From Oceanospirillum maris DSM 6286 (GTDB lineage: Bacteria; Pseudomonadota; Gammaproteobacteria; Pseudomonadales; Halomonadaceae), in assembly GCF_000422865.1 (NCBI RefSeq), contig NZ_KE383938.1, positions 135,770 to 199,769 on the forward strand: a DNA stretch of 64,000 nt, in the 5' to 3' direction. Below, piece by piece: positions 35,468-46,947 of this stretch. A program made the position numbers and the translations under genes. Position 1 is the stretch's first letter. Each line of letters begins with the position of its first letter. The notes beneath the pieces were generated by a model. It had not been told where the DNA came from. It ran no database searches and was given only the letters and a program-made list of their open reading frames with translations.

Positions 35468-36892
35468 ATGGCTCACGACAACTGTCGATACCTGTGTCTT
35501 CAGGGCTGTGCTTTGCAGCTCAATAATGATGACGTTCTATTACCTTCTGATCTGCTGGGATTAGCGACCTTGGATTCTATTAATCACCCAACAAATGACT
35601 ACGTACATAGCTTTCGTAACTCATCGCCTTATATTAATGCCCATCGAGGTAGAACCTTTGTTGTTCTTCTAGATGGCTATGCGCTACAGCACCCCAACTT
35701 TGCCAATATCATTAATGATCTGGCTTTACTAAACAGCTTAGGTGTTCGCCTTGTGCTGGCCTTTGGTGCGCGCCCACAAATTTTAGAGCGATTAGAACGA
35801 CGCAGCCTGTCCCTAGAATATGTTGGTGCAAGGCCGGTGATCACCAATGAGGTGCTAGAAGCGGTTAAAGATGCCGCAGGATCGGCGGGGATTGAAATTC
35901 AATCGCTGCTGTCTATGGGGCTGCCTAACTCCCCAATGCACGGAGCCTCCCTGCGGGTTGCCTCCGGCAATATGATTACCGCTCGCCCCGTTGGTGTGCT
36001 TGATGGTAAAGATTTCGGCCATACCGGACAGGTGCGTAAAGTAGACTGCGGTGCCATCAACCGCCAACTGGACGATGGCACCATAGTGCTACTGCCGCCC
36101 CTGGGTTTCTCCCCCACAGGGGAGGTGTTCTCCTTAAGTGTTGAGGAAGTTGCCACCCGCGCGGCAATAGAACTAAAAGCCGATAAACTGATTGTCTTTA
36201 GCCATGCCCACGGCCTGCGGGATGAGTCAGGAGAAGTGATTCGTGTTATGCCACCCCGAGAAGCGAGCCGTCATTTAGAGGCGCTGGACACCACCTCCAC
36301 CGAGTACGCCGCATTGTATGCCGCCTGGCAAACGAGCCGCTTCGGGGTTAATCGCGCGCACTTAATCAGCTACCAACAGGATGGAGCCTTAATAGAGGAT
36401 CTGTTTACTCGAAACGGTAGCGGCACCATGGTGACTCAAGAACTATACGAGCAAGTTCGAGATGCAACGATTGAAGATGTCGGTGGTATTTTAGAGCTGA
36501 TTCGCCCCTTAGAAGAGCAGGGTGTTCTAGTACGACGATCCCGAGAACGGCTGGAAAATGAGATCGACCTATTCACCGTCGTCGAACTGGATGGCATGAT
36601 GATCGGCTGTGCGGCTCTTTACCCCTTCACTGAAGAAGGTATCGGCGAGCTAGCATGCGTGGCCGTTCATGCTCAGTATCAAGGCGGTCAACGTGGCGAC
36701 CTGATTTTGCAACATATAGAGAAACGCGCTAACCGTATTGGCTTAAACCGCCTGTTTGTTCTAACCACCCACACCGCCCATTGGTTCCGTGAACGTGGCT
36801 TTGAACCCGCGGATGTTGATGCGCTGCCTCGCTCCCGTCAGGAGCTGTACAACTGGCAGCGTAATTCAAAGGTGTTTGTAAAAGCGTTGTGA
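35468..36892 (+). CDS. argA: N-acetylglutamate synthase ArgA
   Basis: About 474 residues: an amino-acid-kinase-like domain (INAHRGRTFVVLLDGYAL, GVRLVLAFGARPQI) that binds arginine for feedback control, joined to a C-terminal GNAT domain (ELACVAVHAQYQGGQRGDLILQHIE). It catalyses acetyl-CoA + glutamate to N-acetylglutamate, the first step of arginine synthesis. It is about 40 residues longer at the N-terminus than usual ArgA (which begin near YVHSFRNSSPYI). The ATG at 35468 has no strong ribosome site, so a later start (for example a TTG) is possible. Confidence 0.9.
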   Translation: MAHDNCRYLCLQGCALQLNNDDVLLPSDLLGLATLDSINHPTNDYVHSFRNSSPYINAHRGRTFVVLLDGYALQHPNFANIINDLALLNSLGVRLVLAFGARPQILERLERRSLSLEYVGARPVITNEVLEAVKDAAGSAGIEIQSLLSMGLPNSPMHGASLRVASGNMITARPVGVLDGKDFGHTGQVRKVDCGAINRQLDDGTIVLLPPLGFSPTGEVFSLSVEEVATRAAIELKADKLIVFSHAHGLRDESGEVIRVMPPREASRHLEALDTTSTEYAALYAAWQTSRFGVNRAHLISYQQDGALIEDLFTRNGSGTMVTQELYEQVRDATIEDVGGILELIRPLEEQGVLVRRSRERLENEIDLFTVVELDGMMIGCAALYPFTEEGIGELACVAVHAQYQGGQRGDLILQHIEKRANRIGLNRLFVLTTHTAHWFRERGFEPADVDALPRSRQELYNWQRNSKVFVKAL

Positions 36893-37110
36893 ATTAATTT
36901 ATAAAAATGCTACAGCCCGAGTGGATGCTTTATTGCCACAGGGAATATAATGAAAAATGAAACGGCCAGTAAAATCCATTGAAATAAAGAGATTACTACC
37001 CAAATAAAGCCACTTTTCTAGTCAAAGTTACTGTTTTAACCCCACTTTGCCTAGCCATATAGCCGTCACAATGGTAAAAAAGTGGTCTGCAAAAGTTAAC
37101 CTATAAAAAA

Positions 37111-37140
37111 GGTAAAACCTCTGCTTTAAAGGGTTTTACC
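37111..37140 (+). promoter_or_regulatory. Hairpin in front of ilvD
   Basis: Perfect 9-bp arms GGTAAAACC (37111-37119) and GGTTTTACC (37132-37140), ending 22 bases before the ilvD ATG, with no T-run. It may be a leader structure or an operator. The rest of the 270-base gap upstream shows no gene. Confidence 0.45.
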
Positions 37141-37162
37141 GCACCAAAGCTGAGGATTACCC

Positions 37163-38995
37163 ATGCCCGTGTATCGTTCCAAGACCTCCACCGCAGGCCG
37201 TAATATGGCTGGCGCCCGCGCCCTGTGGCGCGCAACCGGTATGAAAGATGATGACTTTCAAAAGCCGATTATCGCGGTCGTGAACTCCTTTACCCAATTT
37301 GTACCGGGCCATGTACATTTAAAAGATATGGGGCAGTTAGTCGCCCGCGAGATCGAACAAGCCGGTGGTGTTGCTAAAGAGTTCAACACCATCGCCATTG
37401 ATGACGGTATTGCCATGGGACACGATGGTATGCTGTACTCGCTGCCATCCCGTGACATTATTGCAGATTCTGTGGAATACATGGTTAACGCCCACTGCGC
37501 CGATGCCATGGTCTGCATCTCCAACTGTGACAAAATCACTCCGGGAATGTTAATGGCGGCTATGCGCCTGAATATCCCCGTGATCTTTGTTTCCGGCGGC
37601 CCAATGGAAGCGGGTAAAACCAAGCTGGCTGAACACAAGCTAGATCTGGTTGATGCCATGGTGCTAGCGGCAGACCCAACCGCCTCTGATGAGATGGTTG
37701 ATGCCGTTGAGCGCTCAGCCTGTCCAACCTGCGGTTCCTGCTCGGGTATGTTTACCGCCAACTCCATGAACTGTCTAGCAGAAGCATTAGGCTTAGCTCT
37801 ACCGGGCAATGGTACGGTGGTAGCAACCCACGCCGACCGTGAACAGCTATTTAAGCGTGCCGGTCATCGTATCGTTGAGATGAGCCGCGAATACTACGAG
37901 CAAGAGAACGAGCGCATTCTACCTCGCTCTGTGGGCTTTAAAGCCTTTGAAAATGCGATTGCTCTGGATATCGCTATGGGTGGTTCCACGAATACTATTT
38001 TGCACCTGTTGGCGATAGCCCAAGAAGCCGAGATCGACTTCACTATGCAAGACATTGATCGTATGTCTCGCGTGGTGCCCCAGCTGTGTAAAGTTGCACC
38101 AAATACCCCTAAATATCATGTTGAAGACGTTCATCGTGCCGGTGGCATTATGGCGATTCTTGGTGAGCTGGATCGTGCCGGTAAACTGCACACCGATACA
38201 CCGACCGTACACAGCGACACCATGAAAGACGCGCTGGACGAGTGGGATATCATGCGCAATCCATCTGAGGCCGTGATTGAATTCTATAAAGCTGGCCCTG
38301 CGGGCATCCCAACTCAAACCGCCTTCAGCCAAGCCACTCGCTGGCCTACTCTGGATGGCGACCGTGCTAACGGCTGCATCCGCTCACTAGAAAACGCATA
38401 CTCATTAGAAGGCGGCTTGGCTATTCTTTACGGCAATATCGCCCTTGATGGCTGTGTTGTAAAATCAGCCGGTGTGGATGAGTCCATTCTCGTATTTGAA
38501 GGCCCAGCCCACATCACCGAATCTCAAGATGAAGCCGTTGCCAATATTCTGGATGATAAAGTTGTCGCCGGTGAAGTGGTCATCGTCCGTTACGAAGGCC
38601 CTAAAGGCGGCCCTGGTATGCAAGAGATGCTCTACCCAACCTCTTACATCAAATCGAAAGGTCTAGGTAAAGCCTGCGCCCTACTAACGGATGGCCGCTT
38701 CTCCGGTGGAACCTCCGGCCTGTCTATCGGCCATTGCTCACCGGAAGCGGCTGCTGGCGGTGCTATCGGCTTAGTACGTCACGGCGATATGATCCGCATC
38801 GACATTCCGAATCGCACCATCAACGTACTGGTATCCGATGAAGAGCTGGCAAAACGCCGCGCCGAGCAGGACAAGTTGGGCTGGAAACCGGCTGAAGAAC
38901 GCCCACGTAAGGTATCAGCAGCGCTGAAAGCCTATGCCCTGTTGGCAACCTCCGCCGACAAAGGCGCCGTACGGGATCTGTCTCAGCTGGATTGA
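37163..38995 (+). CDS. ilvD: Dihydroxy-acid dehydratase
   Basis: A 610-residue IlvD, full length. Iron-sulfur cluster cysteines are in [10 protein letters not shown] and [16 protein letters not shown]; the C-terminal active-site segment is [16 protein letters not shown]. It dehydrates the dihydroxy acids to the 2-keto acids of valine and isoleucine, the step after IlvC. GAGG precedes the ATG. It is a single-gene unit closed by a strong terminator; the other ilv genes lie 20 kb away. Confidence 0.97.
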   Translation: MPVYRSKTSTAGRNMAGARALWRATGMKDDDFQKPIIAVVNSFTQFVPGHVHLKDMGQLVAREIEQAGGVAKEFNTIAIDDGIAMGHDGMLYSLPSRDIIADSVEYMVNAHCADAMVCISNCDKITPGMLMAAMRLNIPVIFVSGGPMEAGKTKLAEHKLDLVDAMVLAADPTASDEMVDAVERSACPTCGSCSGMFTANSMNCLAEALGLALPGNGTVVATHADREQLFKRAGHRIVEMSREYYEQENERILPRSVGFKAFENAIALDIAMGGSTNTILHLLAIAQEAEIDFTMQDIDRMSRVVPQLCKVAPNTPKYHVEDVHRAGGIMAILGELDRAGKLHTDTPTVHSDTMKDALDEWDIMRNPSEAVIEFYKAGPAGIPTQTAFSQATRWPTLDGDRANGCIRSLENAYSLEGGLAILYGNIALDGCVVKSAGVDESILVFEGPAHITESQDEAVANILDDKVVAGEVVIVRYEGPKGGPGMQEMLYPTSYIKSKGLGKACALLTDGRFSGGTSGLSIGHCSPEAAAGGAIGLVRHGDMIRIDIPNRTINVLVSDEELAKRRAEQDKLGWKPAEERPRKVSAALKAYALLATSADKGAVRDLSQLD

Positions 38996-39031
38996 TTGTT
39001 AGCTAACTAGCTAAGACACAAACCCTAAAAG

Positions 39032-39061
39032 CCCGCTGTGAGAGATTGCAGCGGGTTTTTT
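39032..39061 (+). terminator. Rho-independent terminator after ilvD
   Basis: CCCGCTG (39032-39038) and CAGCGGG (39049-39055) with a 10-base loop, followed by TTTTTT. Confidence 0.9.
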
Positions 39062-39147
39062 AGTTGCACATCACGCTCAGAAAATAATCATCCGGCGCAG
39101 AAATCCTGTGCTAGAATGCGCTTAAAAGTACGATTGGGAGTGCGATT

Positions 39148-39402
39148 ATGATTATTTCCGCTAACGATGTAAAAACAAAAGGCGTCAGCTTCCTTGGCAA
39201 ACTGCTAAAAAATGCCGATGAGCTTATCATTAACGTCAGAGGCAAAAACAAGTACGTGGTGCTGGATATTGAGCGTTACCAAGAGTTCCGGCAGAAGGAA
39301 CTGGACTTGGCACATCTGCAGGCGATGCAAGATATTGAAGCCGGGCGCAGCAAAACCCAGACGGCAAAAGAGCATCTGGATGAGCTGAGAAATGCCCTAT
39401 AA
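39148..39402 (+). CDS. Phd/YefM family antitoxin
   Basis: An 84-residue antitoxin: the N-terminal half (MIISANDVKTKGVSFLGKLLKNADELIINVRGKNKYVVLDIERYQEF) is the Phd/YefM DNA-binding fold and the C-terminal helix would wrap the toxin. It overlaps the toxin gene by 11 bases, the normal coupled layout. It likely represses its own promoter: a 10-bp inverted repeat (39082-39091 and 39148-39157) flanks the promoter and start codon. Confidence 0.85.
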   Translation: MIISANDVKTKGVSFLGKLLKNADELIINVRGKNKYVVLDIERYQEFRQKELDLAHLQAMQDIEAGRSKTQTAKEHLDELRNAL

Positions 39403-39667
39403 GATCATTCAGACGGACAGTTATTTTAAGAAGCTGACCAAGTTCATTAAAAAGCACCCTGATGTGCTGCCCCGCTACGCAAAAGCCATCGAGCTGATGG
39501 AGAGTGACCCTTACCACCCTTCGCTTAGGCTGCATAAATTGAAGGGGAGTCTGGGTGATTATTACAGCGTGTCGATTACGATGAAGTATCGTATCGTGAT
39601 CGACTTTATTCTGGTCAACGATGAGATCATCCCTATTGATATCGGTAGCCATGACGAAGTCTATTAA
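39392..39667 (+). CDS. RelE/YafQ-like mRNA interferase toxin
   Basis: A 91-residue RelE/ParE superfamily toxin: YKIIQTDSYFKKLTKFIKKHPDVLPRYAKAIELMESDPYHPSLRLHKLKG, then YYSVSITMKYRIVIDF. The conserved R in KYRIVIDF and the C-terminal His in IGSHDEVY fit active RNase toxins of this type that cut mRNA on the ribosome. Paired with the upstream Phd-type antitoxin. Both partners appear intact. Confidence 0.88.
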   Translation: MPYKIIQTDSYFKKLTKFIKKHPDVLPRYAKAIELMESDPYHPSLRLHKLKGSLGDYYSVSITMKYRIVIDFILVNDEIIPIDIGSHDEVY

Positions 39668-39671
39668 AGCC

Positions 39672-40280
39672 TCACACCAACTGATACGCGTTGCTCGATA
39701 GTAGCGCGCCGCCGATTAGGATCAGTAATACGCCGCTAAAGGCTCGGGTTTTGTTCAGTGCGCCCATACTGAGTTTCTGCGCCAGCAGGTATGCGCCCAG
39801 CGCGTAACTCATCATAATACTGACATCCAGCACCAACCAGCCGAAGGCGAGATAAAGAGAGGCCTGCCAGTAGGGTAGGTCGGTGATGATAAACTGCGGT
39901 AGCAGGGTGGCAAAAAAGATCAGGTCTTTCGGGTTACTGATGCCGGTATAGAATGCCGTTTTAAAGAGCTCTTTATTACTCTCTTTGTGATCGCCCTCTT
40001 CACTCAAGACTATCGGCTTGAAGTTTTTAAAGCCGATCCAGACCAACAGGCAAGCGCCGAGAATCGACAGCACGTTGATCCAGATGCCCTGAATCAGAAG
40101 CGCGACACCACCCAGCGATAATATGATCAGAATGAGTGCAGCACTGACACCGCCTAAGGCGTTATAAAAGCTGCGCTTTACGCCATAACTTGCTGAGTGC
40201 TGCATGATCAGCAAAATCGACGGGCCGGGAGTGGCGATAATCAGAAAGATGGTGGCCAGATAAAGCAGATAGAGATTCAT
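39672..40280 (-). CDS. LysE family amino-acid exporter
   Basis: A 202-residue membrane protein with the LysE/RhtB opening ATIFLIIATPGPSILLIMQHS and six predicted helices; TGISNPKDLIFFATLLPQF is the usual central motif. It exports an amino acid or similar metabolite; the substrate is not predictable. Convergent with the toxin gene, with only four bases between the stops. Confidence 0.85.
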   Translation of the reverse strand: MNLYLLYLATIFLIIATPGPSILLIMQHSASYGVKRSFYNALGGVSAALILIILSLGGVALLIQGIWINVLSILGACLLVWIGFKNFKPIVLSEEGDHKESNKELFKTAFYTGISNPKDLIFFATLLPQFIITDLPYWQASLYLAFGWLVLDVSIMMSYALGAYLLAQKLSMGALNKTRAFSGVLLILIGGALLSSNAYQLV

Positions 40281-40310
40281 AAAGCTCCGTTATTTTTCAG
40301 GCGCTGGAAA

Positions 40311-40342
40311 TAAAAAAAGGCTACCACGGAAACGTGAGAGCC
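40311..40342 (-). terminator. Terminator for the parE transcript
   Basis: On the minus strand: GGCTctCACG-TTTC-CGTGgtAGCC (40319-40342) followed by seven Ts. It lies downstream of parE and just upstream of the LysE gene. Confidence 0.7.
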
Positions 40343-40349
40343 ATTTTTG

Positions 40350-40419
40350 TGTAGGTCGCCCTTTAGGGCGACAACGGTAGTAATATAGAGAGTGTTGATG
40401 GGCTGAAGCCCAACCTACA
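40350..40419. repeat. REP/BIME-like palindromic pair
   Basis: Two hairpins in inverted order, each with a GTAGGT head: TGTAGGT leading into GTCGCCC-TTTA-GGGCGAC (40355-40372), and TGGGCT-GA-AGCCCA (40399-40412) leading into ACCTACA (40413-40419). Head-and-hairpin units in opposed orientation are the structure of REP pairs that are dispersed by RAYT transposases. Only one copy is seen here. Confidence 0.6.
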
Positions 40420-40424
40420 AAGGT

Positions 40425-42365
<1,941 letters not shown>

Positions 42366-43043
42366 TTACACTAAGGCTCTAAGGCTTAGCACGTAATTTT
42401 CTTCGGGCATGGCGAGCTGTTCGGGGTAATCAATACCGGCAAAATCCAGCATCATGGTGAAATACTGCTCGAAATTCTGGAAACCGTGATCCCCCCCTTC
42501 AATCACCACCACCTCCGCTTGGCGGTAATAGTTCTCAGCACGATGATAATCTAAAACCTCATCATCACTTTGCAGCAGCACTTTAATATTCTGGGTGCAG
42601 GCAGGTTCTGCCATGTGCAAACGACGTAACTGCTGCATATGGTCCTGTGTGAGTTGATATTGCTCGCCGGTATAAAGGTTTTCATTTAACCCAAGATAGG
42701 CTGGCAGTAGTTCTTGCGGATATACGGCGGGATTGATTAATACCGCTTTTAATCCCGGATAGCGCGCCATCAAGTAGGTGCTATAGAAACCGCCTAAGGA
42801 GCTGCCTACCAGTAAGATACGGGTAATTTTACCGGTATGCTGGTCGCACGCTTTGATCGATTCGAGTAAATCTTCCAGTGTTTCCATCGCCTGTTCAGGC
42901 CAATGGCTGAGCATAGGGGCGTGGTATTGAAGATCCAGCTTATTTTGCTCAACAAAGGCTTTTAACTGCAATGCCTTAAATGAACCAGGAGAGCTGTTAA
43001 AGCCATGAATATAAATGACATGATGTTGAATTGAGTTATCCAC
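42366..43043 (-). CDS. yqiA: YqiA family esterase
   Basis: A 225-residue alpha/beta hydrolase of the YqiA/UPF0227 type: YIHGFNSSPGSFKA near the start (the family's HGFNSSP), nucleophile elbow GSSLGGFYST and C-terminal GGDHGFQNF with the catalytic His. The E. coli enzyme hydrolyses short acyl esters. Directly upstream of parE with a 39-base gap, so likely cotranscribed, matching the E. coli order yqiA-parE. Confidence 0.9.
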   Translation of the reverse strand: MDNSIQHHVIYIHGFNSSPGSFKALQLKAFVEQNKLDLQYHAPMLSHWPEQAMETLEDLLESIKACDQHTGKITRILLVGSSLGGFYSTYLMARYPGLKAVLINPAVYPQELLPAYLGLNENLYTGEQYQLTQDHMQQLRRLHMAEPACTQNIKVLLQSDDEVLDYHRAENYYRQAEVVVIEGGDHGFQNFEQYFTMMLDFAGIDYPEQLAMPEENYVLSLRALV

Positions 43044-43153
43044 AAAGACCTCATTCTAGGCATCGATTAAATCAATTTAAGGCCAAACAGTTTAGGTAAA
43101 TACTGGTTGGGTGTACAGATGCTTATTGTATCCGATAGTTTTGTTTTCAGTCG

Positions 43154-43179
43154 AAAAAAAACCCGGACCTAGCCGGGTT
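43154..43179 (-). terminator. Rho-independent terminator after valS
   Basis: Minus strand AACCCGG-CTAGGT-CCGGGTT (43160-43179) followed by a T-run (43159-43154). Confidence 0.9.
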
Positions 43180-43202
43180 CTTTTCGAATTGATCGCGGAG
43201 CG

Positions 43203-46100
43203 TTATAGCGCCTCGATCTTAGTGTACTGCTCTTGCAATTTAGCTTGGGAAGCTTTGGCGCTATCAAGTTTTTCACGCTCTTTAGCCACAACTTCTTCCG
43301 GCGCACTGGCCACAAATTTCTCGTTACCCAATTTGCCTTCTAGACGTCCTACTTCTTTTTGCAATTTTTCCATCTCTTTCTTCAAGCGACCCAGCTCGGC
43401 ATCTTTGTCGATCAGACCGGCCATAGGCACCAGCACTTCCATCTTGCCCACCAGTTTGGTGGCAGACATTGGCGCTTCTTCGTCTTCTTCCAACCAAGTG
43501 ATTAAACTCAGTTTAGCCAGCTTGCTTAAAGCAACGTAGTTGTCTTGTACTCGACGGAAATCATCGTCGCTACCATTTTGAATCAGCACCGCTAACTCTT
43601 TACCCGGCGCGATATTCATTTCACCACGGATATTACGGATGCTAACGATGACCCCTTTCAGCCATTCGATATCTGATTCTGCCGCTTCATCGATCAGGTC
43701 AGCAACGGGGTTCGGGTAAGGCTGCAACATAATCGTGTCGCCTTCTTTACCCGCCAGCCCTTTAATTTGCTGCCAAATCTCTTCCGTGATAAACGGCATA
43801 ATAGGATGAGCCAAACGCAGAGTGGCTTCTAGTACACGTACCAAAGTACCCCGTGTACCGCGCTTAAGAGCAGCCATCTGATCTTTTTCTTCTTGGGTTT
43901 CGCCTTCGGTTTCATCCCAAAGAATGGGCTTAGATAGTTCCAGATACCAGTCGCAATATTGATTCCAGATAAAGTCGTACAGGGTATTGGCTGCCAGATC
44001 AAAACGGTATTCGTCCATCTGACGCATTACAGTTTCTTCCGTGCGCTGCAGACTACTGATAATCCAGCGATCTGCCAGCGATAGTAATACTTCACTACCG
44101 TTCTGGCCGCAGTCTTCGCCTTCTGTATTCGCTAACACATAACGAGCCGCGTTCCAGATTTTATTACAGAAGTTACGATAACCTTCCAGTCGTTTCATAT
44201 CCCAGTTTACGTCACGGCCTGTTGAAGCCAGTGCCGCCAAGGTGAAACGTAGAGCATCAGTACCATGAGCCGCAATACCTTCTGGGAATTGCTTTTCGGT
44301 ACGTTTGCCAATTTTTTCTGCTTGCTGCGGCTGCATCATGTTGCCGGTGCGTTTTTCCATCAGCGTTGGCAGATCAATACCGTCGATCATATCCAAAGGA
44401 TCGAGTACGTTACCCTTGGATTTAGACATTTTATCGCCGCTTTCATCGCGGATCAGGCCGGTGACATAGACATTCTTAAAAGGTACCTGCGGCTTGCCGT
44501 TTTCATCTTTGACGAAATGCATGGTCATCATGATCATGCGGGCCACCCAGAAGAAGATGATGTCAAAGCCCGTGACCAAGGTATCGGTTGGGTGGAAGGT
44601 TTTCATCTTCTCAATATCGTTCGGCCAGCCCATAGTGCCAAACGTCCAGAGAGCAGAGCTGAACCACGTATCCAGTACATCGTCGTCCTGGCGCAGTTCC
44701 AGCTCTAAATCTAGATTATATTTCTCACGGGCGGCTTCTGCAGAAGTCGCCACATAAACATTGCCTTCGTTATCATAGAAGGCAGGAATGCGGTGGCCCC
44801 ACCAGAGCTGACGAGAAATACACCAATCTTGAATATCACGCATCCAAGAGAAGTACATATTTTCGTACTGCTTAGGTACAAATTTGATATCACCGTTTTC
44901 TACCGCTTCAATCGCAGGCTTAGCCAGTGTTTTTGCATCACAGAACCATTGATCTGTCAGCATTGGCTCAATCACAACACCACCACGATCACCATAAGGC
45001 ACGGTCATGTTATTTTCTTCGATTTTAACCAGCAGACCTTTTTCTTCCATCTCGGCAACAACCGCTCTACGGGCGGCAAAGCGCTCCATACCACGGTATT
45101 GCTCAGGAATAGTGGTATCGATTTCGGTATTAGCACTACCATCGCTGTTGAATGCTTCGGCTTCATCGCGAATATCAGCGTTTAACGTCAAGATATTGAT
45201 CATTGGCAGACCGCAACGCTTGCCAACTTCGTTATCGTTAAAATCATGGGCTGGGGTGATTTTTACGCAACCCGTGCCTTTTTCCATATCCGCATGTTCA
45301 TCGCCAACGATAAGGATACGACGGCCCACCAATGGCAGTTCAACAAACTTACCGATCAGGTCTTTGTAGCGATCATCTTCTGGGTTAACCGCAACACCGG
45401 TATCGCCAAGCAAGGTTTCTGGGCGAGTCGTACCGACAACAATATGGTCTTCACCGGCAGCGGTTTTAACGCCATCCGCTAGCGGGTAACGCAGATACCA
45501 CATCTTGCCTTTAACTTCTTTGTTCTCAACTTCTAGGTCTGAAATTGCGGTATGCAGTTTCGGATCCCAGTTAACCAGGCGCTTACCACGATAGATCAGG
45601 CCTTCATCGTGCAGACGAATAAAGACTTCTTGCACAGCGTGATAGAAGCCAGAATCCATGGTAAAACGCTCGTTTTCCCAATCAACGGAATTACCCAGAC
45701 GACGCATCTGTTTAGTGATAGTACCGCCGGACTCTTCCTTCCATTCCCAGATCTTTTCAACAAAAGATTCACGGCCTAGATCGTAGCGGCTTTCACCCGT
45801 TTCTGCGGCAAGCTTACGCTCAACCACCATCTGAGTGGCGATCCCTGCATGATCAGTACCGACAACCCAAAGTGCATTACGTCCTTGCATACGACGGTAG
45901 CGGGTAAGCGCGTCCATAATCGTATGCTGAAAGGCATGCCCCATATGCAGACTGCCCGTGACATTTGGTGGTGGAATCACTATGGAGTAAGCATCACCTT
46001 CGCCACGGCTGGTTTCACTGGCAGGACGGAAGTATTTATTCTCTTCCCAATGCTTATACCAAGTACGTTCAATCTGTTCGGGTTGATAGGTCTTATCCAT
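43203..46100 (-). CDS. valS: Valyl-tRNA synthetase
   Basis: A 965-residue class I synthetase. HIGH-type motif in [15 protein letters not shown] near residue 43, an editing domain in the middle, KMSKS in [13 protein letters not shown] near 553, then the anticodon-binding domain and a C-terminal coiled coil ([22 protein letters not shown]). It charges tRNA-Val. Encoded downstream of holC, as in many gammaproteobacteria. Confidence 0.97.
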   Translation of the reverse strand: MDKTYQPEQIERTWYKHWEENKYFRPASETSRGEGDAYSIVIPPPNVTGSLHMGHAFQHTIMDALTRYRRMQGRNALWVVGTDHAGIATQMVVERKLAAETGESRYDLGRESFVEKIWEWKEESGGTITKQMRRLGNSVDWENERFTMDSGFYHAVQEVFIRLHDEGLIYRGKRLVNWDPKLHTAISDLEVENKEVKGKMWYLRYPLADGVKTAAGEDHIVVGTTRPETLLGDTGVAVNPEDDRYKDLIGKFVELPLVGRRILIVGDEHADMEKGTGCVKITPAHDFNDNEVGKRCGLPMINILTLNADIRDEAEAFNSDGSANTEIDTTIPEQYRGMERFAARRAVVAEMEEKGLLVKIEENNMTVPYGDRGGVVIEPMLTDQWFCDAKTLAKPAIEAVENGDIKFVPKQYENMYFSWMRDIQDWCISRQLWWGHRIPAFYDNEGNVYVATSAEAAREKYNLDLELELRQDDDVLDTWFSSALWTFGTMGWPNDIEKMKTFHPTDTLVTGFDIIFFWVARMIMMTMHFVKDENGKPQVPFKNVYVTGLIRDESGDKMSKSKGNVLDPLDMIDGIDLPTLMEKRTGNMMQPQQAEKIGKRTEKQFPEGIAAHGTDALRFTLAALASTGRDVNWDMKRLEGYRNFCNKIWNAARYVLANTEGEDCGQNGSEVLLSLADRWIISSLQRTEETVMRQMDEYRFDLAANTLYDFIWNQYCDWYLELSKPILWDETEGETQEEKDQMAALKRGTRGTLVRVLEATLRLAHPIMPFITEEIWQQIKGLAGKEGDTIMLQPYPNPVADLIDEAAESDIEWLKGVIVSIRNIRGEMNIAPGKELAVLIQNGSDDDFRRVQDNYVALSKLAKLSLITWLEEDEEAPMSATKLVGKMEVLVPMAGLIDKDAELGRLKKEMEKLQKEVGRLEGKLGNEKFVASAPEEVVAKEREKLDSAKASQAKLQEQYTKIEAL

Positions 46101-46308
46101 GGGGTTCTATATCATCACTTTTTATTAGGTTGGCTGCCGGTCGATAGGTCAAACCAGTCAGCGAAAATAGGGTTTAGGTGTCAAATGGACAAGCCATTAG
46201 CCATTTAAGCTATCGGCCATTTAATCCATAGCAATGCGATCAACCGATTATACATGGCGCTAAGGGCTGTGATAACCAGTCTGGCGGGGCAAACAGGGAT
46301 AAATCGTG

Positions 46309-46740
46309 CTAACGGCGCATATCATGCCGGTTCAGCACATAACCACGCTCTTTGTAGAACCGCCAATCATCACGCTTGGCTTTAAGTAGGTTTTCTTGTT
46401 GAAAAACGATCTCAGCAACGCGCTCAAAGCGACTAAAATGATCCGGCACATGGGAGCAAAGATTGATCATAACATCATGATGATGGGCGCAATCATCCGT
46501 ATGGCCAATCGCCACAGGAACGCCCTCGACATTATCATCGCCGACCAGCAGATGAGGAATAAAGCTATCAGGGCGAAACTCCCAGAGTAACTGATCCAGT
46601 GCTTTTGCCTGAGCTTCATTTTGCGCTTGGATATAGATATGATGCCCCTTGCGCAACGCTTTCTCTGTCAGTCGACAAACAAAATTAAGTTGTGCCTCAG
46701 GCTCCGTTGCCGGAAGAATATAGAAGTCGACCTGGGTCAT
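46309..46740 (-). CDS. holC: DNA polymerase III chi subunit
   Basis: A 143-residue chi subunit: MTQVDFYILPATEPEAQLNFVCRLTEKALRKGHHIYI, DQLLWEFRPDSFIPHLL and the closing HDDWRFYKERGY-type segment (KRDDWRFYKERGY). It links the clamp loader to single-strand binding protein. Normally it directly follows pepA; here a cyclase gene on the other strand separates them. Confidence 0.92.
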   Translation of the reverse strand: MTQVDFYILPATEPEAQLNFVCRLTEKALRKGHHIYIQAQNEAQAKALDQLLWEFRPDSFIPHLLVGDDNVEGVPVAIGHTDDCAHHHDVMINLCSHVPDHFSRFERVAEIVFQQENLLKAKRDDWRFYKERGYVLNRHDMRR

Positions 46741-46947
46741 AATCGTTAGATACTCGTAATTAAACGCAAACGCCGTTAAAAAATAATTCGCGTACTATAA
46801 CACCTAAGAAACAGTTAACACTTAAGAAACAGCGCGACAGGGCCGACCGAAAAAGAGCCAACCGCAAAATAGAGCCTTTAATCTGCTGAAGTCTATTTTT
46901 CAGCTATTGGTATATAAAATCTACTTTTTTGTGAAATTTAAGAGATA

